NCBI GenBank assembly: GCA_023417635.1
Contig: JAEZFF010000120.1
Location: 1 to 46,175 of the forward strand
Length of the DNA: 46,175 nucleotides
Source of the DNA: Bacillota bacterium
GTDB taxonomy: Bacteria; Bacillota; Clostridia; Oscillospirales; Acutalibacteraceae
Direction of reading: 5' to 3'
Shown here: positions 15,661 through 22,992 of the stretch, piece by piece
Numbering within the stretch: position 1 is the stretch's first letter
Layout of the letters: each line of letters begins with the position of its first letter
Made by a program: the position numbers and the translations under genes
Notes under the pieces: model-generated
Database searches by the model: none
Told to the model about the DNA's origin: nothing
The model's input: only the letters and a program-made list of their open reading frames with translations

Positions 15661-17361
15661 TCATTTTTGAATTCCAAGCAAAACAGGCGCGGCCGCCTTC
15701 AGCTTTTCTATTTCTGAAGTGGAAGCCGCCTTGTCGGCGCCTTTTGCAGAAAGATAAACTTTAATCTTCGGCTCCGTGCCGCTTGGACGGACGGTAGCCT
15801 TGCCGCCGTTTGCAAGGCGGTACTCCAGCACATTGGACTTCGGCAGGGTAATGGGCGAAACCTTTTCGCCGTCGTAACACTCGGAAGTCTGGTAGTCGCT
15901 GCGGCCTACAATTTTGGAACCTGCAATTTCCGCCGGCGGGTTCTTGCGCAGGTTATCCATAATACCCGTCATTTTAATCATGCCGTCTTCGCCCTCAAAG
16001 CCAAAGTTTGCCAGGGCATTTTCGTAATAGCCGTACTTTTTGTAGAGGACTTCCATCGCGTCAACAAGCGTCATACCTTTTTCGCGGTAATAATAAGCCA
16101 TCTGGCAAATGAGCATGCTTGCGTCCACAGCGTCTTTGTCGCGTACATAGCCGCCGGAAAGGTAGCCGTAACTTTCTTCAAAACCAAGGAGGTAACGGTC
16201 AGCCCCATTCTGTGCCTCAAGGTCGGCAATCTGGTCGCCAATATACTTAAACCCGGTAAGGACGCGGCGCAGTTCAATCCCATAAGCAGCGGCAACAGGT
16301 GTTGCCATATCGGTGCTCACGATGGTGGTAACGGCAACCGGGTCTTTTGGCATTGTCCCCTGCTCTTTGCGGGCACGGGCGATAAAGTCAAGCAGAAGCA
16401 CGCCGACTTCATTGCCTGTCATCAGCTGGTACTTCCCGTTCTGGTGTACGGCAATACCGCAGCGGTCACAGTCCGGGTCGGTCGCAAGCAGAAGGTCGGG
16501 CTGCACTTTTTCGCAAAGTTCCAAGCCTTTCTGCAGTGCTTCGCGGATTTCCGGGTTCGGGAACGGGCAGGTGGTGAAGTTTCCATCCGGGAACTCCTGC
16601 TCCGGAACGACGGTAACATCCTTTACGCCGATTTTGTCAAGAATCCGTGTCACGCAGACGCGGCCGGTACCGTTCAGCGGTGTGTACACAACTTTCAGCC
16701 CGGTGCAGGGTTTTGTGAAAACACGCTGCTTCATCACTTCGCCGAGGAATTGATCAATAACTTCATCCTTAATATAGTCGACCATGCCGGACTGCATGGC
16801 TTTGTCGAAATCCATGCATTTTACGTCTTCGAAAATGTCAAGCTTATTAATTTCAGCAAGGACGTCGTCGGCCATTTTCAGGGTGATTTGGCATCCGTCG
16901 GAGCCATAGACTTTGTAGCCATTATACTTTGCCGGGTTATGGCTTGCCGTTACACAGATGCCAGCGTCGCATTTCAGATAACGCACAGCCCAGGAAAGGG
17001 TTGGCGTAGGCGAAAGCCACGGGTAAATATGCACCCGGATGCCGTTGGCGGCAAACACGGCGGCCGCCTGCTTTGCAAACAGATCAGACTTAATGCGGCT
17101 GTCGTACGCAATGGCGGCAGAAGGGGTTTTGCTGTGCTTATTCAGGTAATCTGCAAGGCCCTGCGTAGCTTTCCGCACGGTGTAGACATTCATGCGGTTG
17201 GTGCCCGCGCCAATCACACCGCGCAGGCCGCCGGTTCCAAATGCCAGGTTCCGGTAAAAACGGTCGTTAATCTCGTCGGGCTTGCCCTCTATGCTGTTCA
17301 GTTCTTCCGTAAGGTCTTTGTCATCCAGCTTCCTGCTGCGCCATTTTTCATATTCCGTCAT
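15661..17361 (-). CDS. pgcA: Phosphoglucomutase / phosphomannomutase (PgcA-type)
   Basis: Interconverts glucose 1-phosphate and glucose 6-phosphate (often mannose phosphates too), feeding glycogen and cell-envelope sugar synthesis. It has 566 residues of the alpha-D-phosphohexomutase superfamily. The catalytic phosphoserine loop TASHNP is at 138-143, the metal loop DPDCDR at 295-300, the sugar-binding GFEESYGYL near 400, and the phosphate loop RPSGTEPKIKVY near the end. The frame is open 29 codons further, but MTEYEKW is the family-like start. The ribosome site AGAGG is rather far (12 bases). It is a single-gene unit as far as I can see. Confidence 0.92.
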   Translation of the reverse strand: MTEYEKWRSRKLDDKDLTEELNSIEGKPDEINDRFYRNLAFGTGGLRGVIGAGTNRMNVYTVRKATQGLADYLNKHSKTPSAAIAYDSRIKSDLFAKQAAAVFAANGIRVHIYPWLSPTPTLSWAVRYLKCDAGICVTASHNPAKYNGYKVYGSDGCQITLKMADDVLAEINKLDIFEDVKCMDFDKAMQSGMVDYIKDEVIDQFLGEVMKQRVFTKPCTGLKVVYTPLNGTGRVCVTRILDKIGVKDVTVVPEQEFPDGNFTTCPFPNPEIREALQKGLELCEKVQPDLLLATDPDCDRCGIAVHQNGKYQLMTGNEVGVLLLDFIARARKEQGTMPKDPVAVTTIVSTDMATPVAAAYGIELRRVLTGFKYIGDQIADLEAQNGADRYLLGFEESYGYLSGGYVRDKDAVDASMLICQMAYYYREKGMTLVDAMEVLYKKYGYYENALANFGFEGEDGMIKMTGIMDNLRKNPPAEIAGSKIVGRSDYQTSECYDGEKVSPITLPKSNVLEYRLANGGKATVRPSGTEPKIKVYLSAKGADKAASTSEIEKLKAAAPVLLGIQK

Positions 17362-17463
17362 AAGTGAATCAAACCTCTTTTGTACGCAAGATTTTTTATA
17401 CGGCAAGCGCCGTTTTTTTCTTTCAATATGCCTCTTAAAGACTATCATTTTCCGCCGGAACTG

Positions 17464-17931
17464 TCAATTCCCCGCCACAATGTTCGTCACAATCCCCGCA
17501 GGGGTAATGTCCAGGATTCCGTAAGTTCCGCAGCTTCCGTGCAGGCTCCCCGGGTTCATAATGTACAGCCCATCCTGGTACTCCGTCCGCGGCTCATGTG
17601 TGTGGCCGTACAGCAGCACATCCGCCTTGTGTGAGCGCGCGGCGGAAATAACGTCGTACATCCCGTACTTTACATTATAAAGATGGCCATGTGTATAAAA
17701 TATATGCTTCCCTAAAAAAGTTGCCAGCCCTTCGCTGGGCAAAGCAGCGCCCCAGTCGTTGTTTCCGCGTACCAGCAGGAACATCTTTTCGGGGTAATCC
17801 CGTTTTGCCTCTTCGGCCTCATCGGCGCCGTCGCCCAGATGGATAACGACATCGGCTGTGGGCTGGCTCATAATCGCGCGAAAAAGTGAAGCGCGGTCAC
17901 GGTGTGTATCAGATACTACGAGAATGCGCAA
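17464..17931 (-). CDS. Metallophosphoesterase of the YfcE/MJ0936 family
   Basis: Small two-metal phosphodiesterase. The 155 residues contain every metal-ligand motif of the family in order: SDTHRD at the start, HLGDGADE, RGNNDW, YTHGH and LYGHTHEPRTE. The start is a TTG with GGAGG seven bases upstream; longer readings without a ribosome site were discarded. The physiological substrate is unknown for most members; relatives hydrolyse bis-pNPP or cyclic nucleotides in vitro. It is divergent from the three small plus-strand genes that follow. Confidence 0.88.
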   Translation of the reverse strand: MRILVVSDTHRDRASLFRAIMSQPTADVVIHLGDGADEAEEAKRDYPEKMFLLVRGNNDWGAALPSEGLATFLGKHIFYTHGHLYNVKYGMYDVISAARSHKADVLLYGHTHEPRTEYQDGLYIMNPGSLHGSCGTYGILDITPAGIVTNIVAGN

Positions 17932-17958
17932 ATTAAAACCTCCCTGCCGCCACGGCCG

Positions 17959-17986
17959 GTATATCTTTTCGCCGTGCGGCATATCA
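17959..17986 (+). promoter_or_regulatory. Possible forespore (sigma-G/sigma-E-like) promoter of the three small genes
   Basis: GTATA (17959-17963), 16 bases, CATATCA (17980-17986). It fits the sigma-G consensus GHATR and CATWHTA with one mismatch, and could also be read as sigma-E. Weak evidence, as the elements are short. Confidence 0.4.
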
Positions 17987-18009
17987 TGGAAAGAACGGGG
18001 TGGTATACG

Positions 18010-18192
18010 ATGAACAACAGCACGCAGGAAAACCAGGAACTTTTGGAAAGCCTGATGCAGCGCCTAAGCCCCAGCGACAAGCAGAAGCTCAGCTCCATCC
18101 TTTCCGACAAAACAGCGTGTGACAAAATATTGAATTCGCCGGAAGCGCAAAAACTAATGAAAGAACTGGGAGGGAAAAACGGCCATGGATGA
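18010..18192 (+). CDS. Small protein, unknown function (first of three)
   Basis: A 60-residue soluble protein starting MNNSTQENQELLESLMQRLS, predicted all-helical and charged, ending KELGGKNGHG. GGGGTGG precedes the ATG. Its end overlaps the next gene by eight bases, implying translational coupling. I do not recognise the family by name; similar short helical proteins in the same pairing occur in Clostridia as far as I recall, but that is not checked. Confidence 0.6.
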   Translation: MNNSTQENQELLESLMQRLSPSDKQKLSSILSDKTACDKILNSPEAQKLMKELGGKNGHG

Positions 18193-18583
18193 CGTTTCAT
18201 CCCGCCTGAAAGATATTCTCGGCGACCCGGGCAGCATGGAAAAGATCCGAAACCTGGCCGCCATGCTGGGCAGCTCCGGAGGCGAAAGCGAACAGGAAAG
18301 CTCTCATCCGCCGAAAGAGGAGCCGGAGCATACCCGGAAAGAACCCACCGTACCCGGGGCTGACGCCGAACTGATGCGAACCGTTATGCGCTTGGCACCC
18401 TTACTTTCGCACGCCCGGCAGGAAAATGACTCGACCCGGCTGCTGCGGGCGCTGCGCCCATTTTTAAGCGAAAAGCGGCGCAAAAAGCTCGACGAAGCAC
18501 TGCGGCTTCTGCAGCTTGCACGTGCACTTCCCTATCTAAAGGGAAGCGGCGTTCTGAACGGCCTGTTTTCCGTTGACGGGTAA
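18185..18583 (+). CDS. Helical protein, unknown function (second of three)
   Basis: A 132-residue protein. The N-terminal 30 residues are helical (DDVSSRLKDILGDPGSMEKI). A charged, proline-containing linker follows (about 35-60). Then comes a conserved-looking C-terminal helical region with LLRALRPFLSEKRRKKLDEA and LLQLARALPYLKGSG. Overlapping its upstream neighbour by eight bases, it is almost certainly made together with it. No enzymatic motif is visible. The possible sporulation promoter upstream would make this a spore-associated gene, but that is tentative. Confidence 0.65.
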   Translation: MDDVSSRLKDILGDPGSMEKIRNLAAMLGSSGGESEQESSHPPKEEPEHTRKEPTVPGADAELMRTVMRLAPLLSHARQENDSTRLLRALRPFLSEKRRKKLDEALRLLQLARALPYLKGSGVLNGLFSVDG

Positions 18584-18622
18584 AACTTAAAACGGAAGCT
18601 TTCCGAAAAGAGGAGAAACAAT

Positions 18623-18967
18623 ATGGCAGGGAGTTCGGCACCCCAGGGGGCAGAAATGAATCAGCTTCGGCAAGAGGCAATCCACCGCGCACGGGAAATG
18701 CAGGCGCGCGCGCGGATTCCCAACAACACGCCGCAGCCCCCGGAGCCGCCGGAGAAACCTCCCGTACCCGCATCTGCGCCCAAGCCTGCACCGCCACCGC
18801 CGCAATGCCCGCCTGCGCCCCCACGCAGGGAGCGTTCCGAAACTGACACGCTCGACTTTTTGACCAAGGACCCCGAACGCACGCTGATTCTTCTTCTCCT
18901 GTTGATTCTGATGGAAGAAAAATCAGACAATTCCCTGCTATTTGCGCTGATGTACCTGCTGACATAA
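18623..18967 (+). CDS. Proline-rich protein with hydrophobic C-terminus (third of three)
   Basis: A 114-residue protein. Residues 1-30 are polar and helical; 35-72 are strongly Pro/Ala-rich. The end is hydrophobic, beginning LDFLTKDPERTLILLLLLIL, and looks like one or two short membrane passes with an acidic break (MEEKSDN). The tail resembles small clostridial membrane proteins often called hypothetical. AGGAG lies seven bases from the ATG. It follows the previous gene by 39 bases. Confidence 0.6.
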   Translation: MAGSSAPQGAEMNQLRQEAIHRAREMQARARIPNNTPQPPEPPEKPPVPASAPKPAPPPPQCPPAPPRRERSETDTLDFLTKDPERTLILLLLLILMEEKSDNSLLFALMYLLT

Positions 18968-19000
18968 GCACAATTTTTGGGAACCTCTGTCCAAAGGCTG

Positions 19001-19948
19001 CTACCCTTTGCGCACTGCGTAAATGTACTCTTTCTTGCCCGCCCCGGTCTTGAGAACATAATCCATATATTTGGAAGGCTTCGGTTTTCCGGAGGAAGAA
19101 GCGCCGGAAGACGCAGCGCGCGATGGATCGGTCGGCGGAATATATCCTACATGGAGGACGACGCTGTCGCCCTCTTCTTTTGCACTTTCGGTGTAAGGCA
19201 CATAAGTGTTTTCCAGCGAATACAGGGCAACATGAAACTGCGCTTTTGCGGAGTCATAGGTAAAAAATGTTTCCGTTGCCGGGCTTTTCGGGTGCAGCTG
19301 GCACTTGGGCCCAAACATCTCGCCGCAGGCATCGGCTACATCGCCAAGCGGAATCACCGTGCGGCCAATGTCGTCATAATGCGTATAGTTCGCGCTGTTC
19401 TCCGAAATTGCTTTCCAAAGTGAAGCATTCAGCACAAAGTCCGGGTCGGCCTTGTCCGGCGATGCAAACGGCTGCGGGTCCTGTGCCACTGCAATGGAAA
19501 GCATTTTGTCATACTGCCGCAGTTTTGTATCATCCGTTGCCGCCCTATGAATCTGCTGCCCCAAGGCAACAGCGAGGAATACAACGCCCGTCAGAGCAAG
19601 AAGCAGCACCACCGTTCCCACAAAAATGCCGTAACGGTATTTTCCGGAGCGCCTGTGCGCGGGATTCTTCTGCAAGGCGGTTTCCGATGTGCCGTCATCC
19701 CACTTGGTCAGAAGCTCGTCGCCCGCCTCTTCTTCCGCCGGAAGAAACTCTTTCTGTTCTGGTTTATCTTCCCGTGTTTCTTCTTTCGGCTTCGGCGCTT
19801 TCGGGGCGGGAGTCTTTAATTTTTTGGGAGGAGCAGAAGGATGCGGTTTCCTCTTTGCCTTTGGCTTTTGGGGATGAGCTCCGCGGTAATCGGCAGAGTA
19901 CTCCGCCGGTTTTTGTTTTTCCAGTTTTTTCTCATCTTCTGTGCTCAT
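19001..19948 (-). CDS. Membrane-anchored protein with large extracellular domain, unknown function
   Basis: A 315-residue protein. The first 100 residues are an unusually basic, Lys/Pro/Ala-rich cytoplasmic region. A single membrane helix lies near 107-130 (GIFVGTVVLLLALTGVVFLA). The outer domain of about 180 residues contains VIPLGDVADACGEMFGP and a C-terminal SSGASSSGKPKPSKYMDYVL segment. No known domain is recognised. It begins 15 bases after proA and so is probably the third gene of a proBA transcript, which is an odd partnership. A cell-envelope role is inferred from topology only. Confidence 0.6.
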   Translation of the reverse strand: MSTEDEKKLEKQKPAEYSADYRGAHPQKPKAKRKPHPSAPPKKLKTPAPKAPKPKEETREDKPEQKEFLPAEEEAGDELLTKWDDGTSETALQKNPAHRRSGKYRYGIFVGTVVLLLALTGVVFLAVALGQQIHRAATDDTKLRQYDKMLSIAVAQDPQPFASPDKADPDFVLNASLWKAISENSANYTHYDDIGRTVIPLGDVADACGEMFGPKCQLHPKSPATETFFTYDSAKAQFHVALYSLENTYVPYTESAKEEGDSVVLHVGYIPPTDPSRAASSGASSSGKPKPSKYMDYVLKTGAGKKEYIYAVRKG

Positions 19949-19963
19949 GCGTACCGGCCGCCT

Positions 19964-21208
19964 TTACCTAATTTGCCCGTTTCCGGTTACAATATATTTT
20001 GTCGTCGTCAGTTCGCCCGCGCCCATCGGGCCGCGTGCGTGAAGCTTCTGCGTTGAAATGCCGATTTCCGCGCCAAGCCCAAACTCGCCGCCATCCGTAA
20101 AGCGTGTGGAAGCGTTCACATATACCACAGCGGAATCCACTTCCGCGGTAAAGCGGCGCGCATTCCCGTAGTTCTGCGTTACAATGGCTTCGCTGTGACC
20201 GCTGGAATATTTTGCTATGTGAGAAATTGCTTCATCCAAACTATCTACGACTTTAACCGACATAATATAATCGAGGTACTCTGTGCCGTAATCTTCATCC
20301 GTAGCCGGAACGACGCTTTCACCAAGGATGGCGCGTGTGCGTTCACAGCCGCGCAGCTCAACGTTTTTCTCATCCAGGCGCGCCTTGATGGCAGGCAGTG
20401 CTGCTTCTGCAATATCCCGATGCACCAGCAGTGACTCTGCCGCGTTGCAAACCGAAGGACGCGAAGTTTTCGCGTTAAAGACGATGTCCGCCGCCATGTT
20501 CACATCCGCCGAAGCATCCACATAAATATGGCAGTTACCCCACCCGGTTTTAATGACCGGCACACGGGCGTTGTCCGTCACGGAGCAGATGAGGTTCTTA
20601 CCGCCGCGGGGAATCAGCACGTCGATATAATCGGTAAGCATCATCATTTCCCGCGAGGACTCATGCGTTGTGTCGCGTACCAGCTGCACACAGTCGGCTG
20701 GCAGACCGGCTTTTTCAAAAGCCGCGCGCAGGGCTTGCTCCACCGCACTGTTGGTGTGCAGGGCTTCTTTTCCGCCGCGCAGAAGCACGGCACTGCCCGC
20801 TTTCAGGCAGACGGCAGCCGCATCGGCCGTCACATTCGGCCGCGCCTCATAGATGATGCCAATAACGCCAAACGGCACGCGCACTTTTTCAATGTGCAGA
20901 CCGTTCGGGCGGGTAAAGCCGGAAACGACCTCGCCCACGGGGTCTTTTTGTGCGGCAACACTGCGCAGGCCGTCGGCCATGCTTTTGACGCGCTGTGCAC
21001 TCAGGGCAAGCCTGTCCAGCAAAGCGGCACTCATGCCGCCCGCCTTCGCTTCTGCGAGATCTTCGGCATTTGCCGCGAGGATTTTTCCGCTGTCGTGTTC
21101 CAGCTCATCCGCTGCGGCCAGCAAAGCCGCGTCTTTCCGGGAACCGGCCGAAGCCAGTACGCGCGAAGCGGCTTTGGCCCGTGCTCCCATCTTTTCAAGT
21201 TCCGTCAT
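19964..21208 (-). CDS. proA: Gamma-glutamyl phosphate reductase (ProA)
   Basis: NADPH-dependent enzyme of proline synthesis; it reduces gamma-glutamyl phosphate to glutamate semialdehyde. The protein has 414 residues, an aldehyde-dehydrogenase fold. GVIGIIYEARPNVTADAA (about 114-131) and the catalytic cysteine C254 in RPSVCNAAESL are both present. The chosen ATG has GGAGGG eight bases upstream; an upstream ATG 15 codons earlier lacks one. It follows proB by 51 bases. Confidence 0.96.
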   Translation of the reverse strand: MTELEKMGARAKAASRVLASAGSRKDAALLAAADELEHDSGKILAANAEDLAEAKAGGMSAALLDRLALSAQRVKSMADGLRSVAAQKDPVGEVVSGFTRPNGLHIEKVRVPFGVIGIIYEARPNVTADAAAVCLKAGSAVLLRGGKEALHTNSAVEQALRAAFEKAGLPADCVQLVRDTTHESSREMMMLTDYIDVLIPRGGKNLICSVTDNARVPVIKTGWGNCHIYVDASADVNMAADIVFNAKTSRPSVCNAAESLLVHRDIAEAALPAIKARLDEKNVELRGCERTRAILGESVVPATDEDYGTEYLDYIMSVKVVDSLDEAISHIAKYSSGHSEAIVTQNYGNARRFTAEVDSAVVYVNASTRFTDGGEFGLGAEIGISTQKLHARGPMGAGELTTTKYIVTGNGQIR

Positions 21209-21259
21209 GCTCTGTTCCCTCCCGCGGCATTTGAAAGCCGACGTATTTTCCATTTTATT

Positions 21260-22066
21260 TTAATCCTTTTCCATGCCGAATACTGTCCCAATCTGCGCAC
21301 CGTCAAAAAGGCTGTAAAGGTTTTCGGGCACGGCGCCGCTCATCACGCAGCAGGCGATCCCCGCTTCGTTTGCCGTAGCCGCCGCGCGGACCTTGGTGCT
21401 CATGCCGCCCGTACCACGGTTGGAGCCGCTGCCACCCGCAAGCGCCAAAATGTCATCTGTTACTTCCGGCACAGACGGAATGCGCTTTGCGGTGGAATCT
21501 ACCGCCGGATTCTTATCGTACAGGCCGTCAATATCCGTCAGGATGACAAGCAGGTCGGCTTCCACAAGTTTGGCTACAATGGCAGAAAGCGTGTCGTTGT
21601 CGCCAATGCGCGCACCTTCCAGCTCATCCACGGCGACGGTGTCATTTTCGTTTACTACGGGGATAATTCCCATCTTGAGCAGTTCCATAAAGGTATTTTC
21701 AGTGTTTTTGCGGCTGTGGCTGTTTGCCAGTACGTCGCCCGTAAGCAGCACCTGAGCTACGGTAAGGTTGTACTCGCCAAAGAACTTGTCGTACATGAAC
21801 ATCAGCTCACACTGCCCCACGGCAGCCACAGCCTGCCGCTTTCCAGTTTCCTGCGGGCGGCTTGACAGGCCAAGCTTGCCAACACCCACGCCAATAGCGC
21901 CGGAAGTAACGAGGACAATCTCTCTCCCGGAATTCTGCAGGTCGCTCAGCACCTTGCAGAGGCGCTCAATGCGGCGCAGATTCATCTTACCGTTTTCGTA
22001 GGTAAGCGTAGAGGTTCCCACTTTTACGACGATTCTTTTTGCCTGTGTGACAGACGACATTTGCAT
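21260..22066 (-). CDS. proB: Glutamate 5-kinase (ProB), short form
   Basis: Phosphorylates glutamate at the gamma position, the first and feedback-controlled step of proline synthesis. It has 268 residues with the amino-acid-kinase motifs IVVKVGTSTLT, VTSGAIGVGVGKLG, VNENDTVAVDEL and GTGGMSTKVRAA. The common C-terminal PUA domain (about 100 residues) is missing, as in many Clostridia. The ATG two codons inside (22060) is an alternative start. The -10-like TATACT at 22109-22114 may belong to its promoter, but the -35 is poor. Confidence 0.95.
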   Translation of the reverse strand: MQMSSVTQAKRIVVKVGTSTLTYENGKMNLRRIERLCKVLSDLQNSGREIVLVTSGAIGVGVGKLGLSSRPQETGKRQAVAAVGQCELMFMYDKFFGEYNLTVAQVLLTGDVLANSHSRKNTENTFMELLKMGIIPVVNENDTVAVDELEGARIGDNDTLSAIVAKLVEADLLVILTDIDGLYDKNPAVDSTAKRIPSVPEVTDDILALAGGSGSNRGTGGMSTKVRAAATANEAGIACCVMSGAVPENLYSLFDGAQIGTVFGMEKD

Positions 22067-22138
22067 TCCCGCCTTTTCCCCATTCTCGTGCTATTCAGAT
22101 ATGGTTTAAGTATAGCATAAATTTGCCGAACCGAAAAG

Positions 22139-22168
22139 GAAAAAAGCTCCCGCGTTCCGCGGAAGCTC
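22139..22168 (-). terminator. Terminator of the 94-residue protein gene
   Basis: Stem of ten pairs (22145-22154 with 22158-22167) with a three-base loop, followed on the minus strand by six T residues, 12 bases after the stop. It separates this gene from proB. Confidence 0.85.
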
Positions 22169-22179
22169 CTCAGCTTGCT

Positions 22180-22464
22180 TTACTTATTTTGGCGGTCGCT
22201 TGTTTCCAAGTCATTGCGGAAAAGGAAATCCTGCCCGCTTTCTTCCGCTTTTAAGAAGCCTTGCAGTTCACTGTAATTAAAAAAATGAACTGGGCACCCC
22301 GTGAGGTAGGAAATGCTGTACTCCCACTCCTGCAGGCTATACTGTTCCAGTGGAATTGTTTGGAAAATGTGAATAATTTTTTGCTTTTCGGAAGGAGCTT
22401 TTAATGATGAGATGAAACAGTCTTCTTTTTCTGCTAAATCGTCGAGTAATTTTCCTGCTGACAT
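22180..22464 (-). CDS. Small protein, unknown function, divergent from an XRE regulator
   Basis: A 94-residue soluble protein, acidic, starting MSAGKLLDDLAEKEDCFISS, with a central LQEWEYSISYLTGCPVHFF. No known domain is recognised. It has its own promoter and terminator. It faces the XRE regulator gene with overlapping divergent promoters, so it may be the regulator's target. Confidence 0.6.
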   Translation of the reverse strand: MSAGKLLDDLAEKEDCFISSLKAPSEKQKIIHIFQTIPLEQYSLQEWEYSISYLTGCPVHFFNYSELQGFLKAEESGQDFLFRNDLETSDRQNK

Positions 22465-22501
22465 CCTGCCGCCCCCTTATTTCATTTTCTTATTCATTTT
22501 A

Positions 22502-22530
22502 AAGATAAATCATTTGTCCAGGGTTGTCAA
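22502..22530 (-). promoter_or_regulatory. Promoter of the 94-residue protein gene
   Basis: Minus strand TTGACA at about 22525-22530, 17 bases, TATCTT at about 22502-22507. The -35 shares bases with the plus-strand TTGTCA used for the XRE gene, so the two promoters overlap. Confidence 0.7.
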
Positions 22531-22552
22531 CCGTTAGTGCGTATCATACACT
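22524..22552 (+). promoter_or_regulatory. Promoter of the XRE regulator
   Basis: TTGTCA (22524-22529), 17 bases, TACACT (22547-22552). Confidence 0.65.
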
Positions 22553-22591
22553 TTAATGTTTCCCGTGAGTATACTCTTATCAAGTACACTC
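22536..22591. promoter_or_regulatory. Cluster of three palindromic sites, likely XRE operators
   Basis: GAGTATACTC (22567-22576) is a perfect palindrome. AAGTACACTC (22582-22591) is a near copy of it. AGTGCGTATCATACACT (22536-22552) has the same outer AGTG/CACT arms and covers the -10 box. Together they suggest a consensus near RAGTRTACTY and autoregulation by the XRE protein encoded just downstream. Confidence 0.55.
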
Positions 22592-22611
22592 ATTTTAGGA
22601 GATGATTCTTT

Positions 22612-22914
22612 ATGATGATTTTTGACTTTGGTTACCGCTTAAAAGACCTGCGGGAAAGAAAAAATCTAACGCAGTCCCAAGCGGCTGCACGGCTTGGCGT
22701 TTCGAAAGCCTCTATCAGCGGATACGAAAACAATGTAAAAACACCATCTCTGGCGGTTTTAACCAGACTTGCCTCTTTTTATGGCGTTTCTACTGACTAT
22801 CTTCTGGGGCTTGAAAGCCGGCGAATGCTTCCCATCAACGGCCTCACTTCTTCACAGGAAGAAATTATGCGGCGGCTGCTGGCAGAATTTCGGGATGCGA
22901 ACCAGCATTTCTGA
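22612..22914 (+). CDS. XRE-family (Cro/CI-type) transcriptional regulator
   Basis: A 100-residue DNA-binding protein. The helix-turn-helix spans about residues 8-62 (RLKDLRERKNLTQSQAAARL, then VSKASISGYENNVKTPSLAV) and ends with the YLLGLE motif common in short clostridial XRE regulators. The C-terminal 35 residues are a short helix, probably for dimerisation. A second ATG follows immediately; AGGAG lies ten bases from the first. It probably controls itself and the divergent 94-residue protein. Confidence 0.88.
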   Translation: MMIFDFGYRLKDLRERKNLTQSQAAARLGVSKASISGYENNVKTPSLAVLTRLASFYGVSTDYLLGLESRRMLPINGLTSSQEEIMRRLLAEFRDANQHF

Positions 22915-22928
22915 AAACTGCAAAAAAA

Positions 22929-22968
22929 GAAGCAAGGAAAGGCAGAACGTCTTTCCTTGCTTCTCTTA
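22929..22968. terminator. Bidirectional terminator between the XRE gene and pnp
   Basis: A perfect 13-bp stem (22929-22941 with 22951-22963). The plus strand continues TCTTATTTATT, and the minus strand continues TTTTTTTG, so it can end both convergent genes. Confidence 0.9.
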
Positions 22969-22992
22969 TTTATTCTGTTTCAAAAAAAGTCT

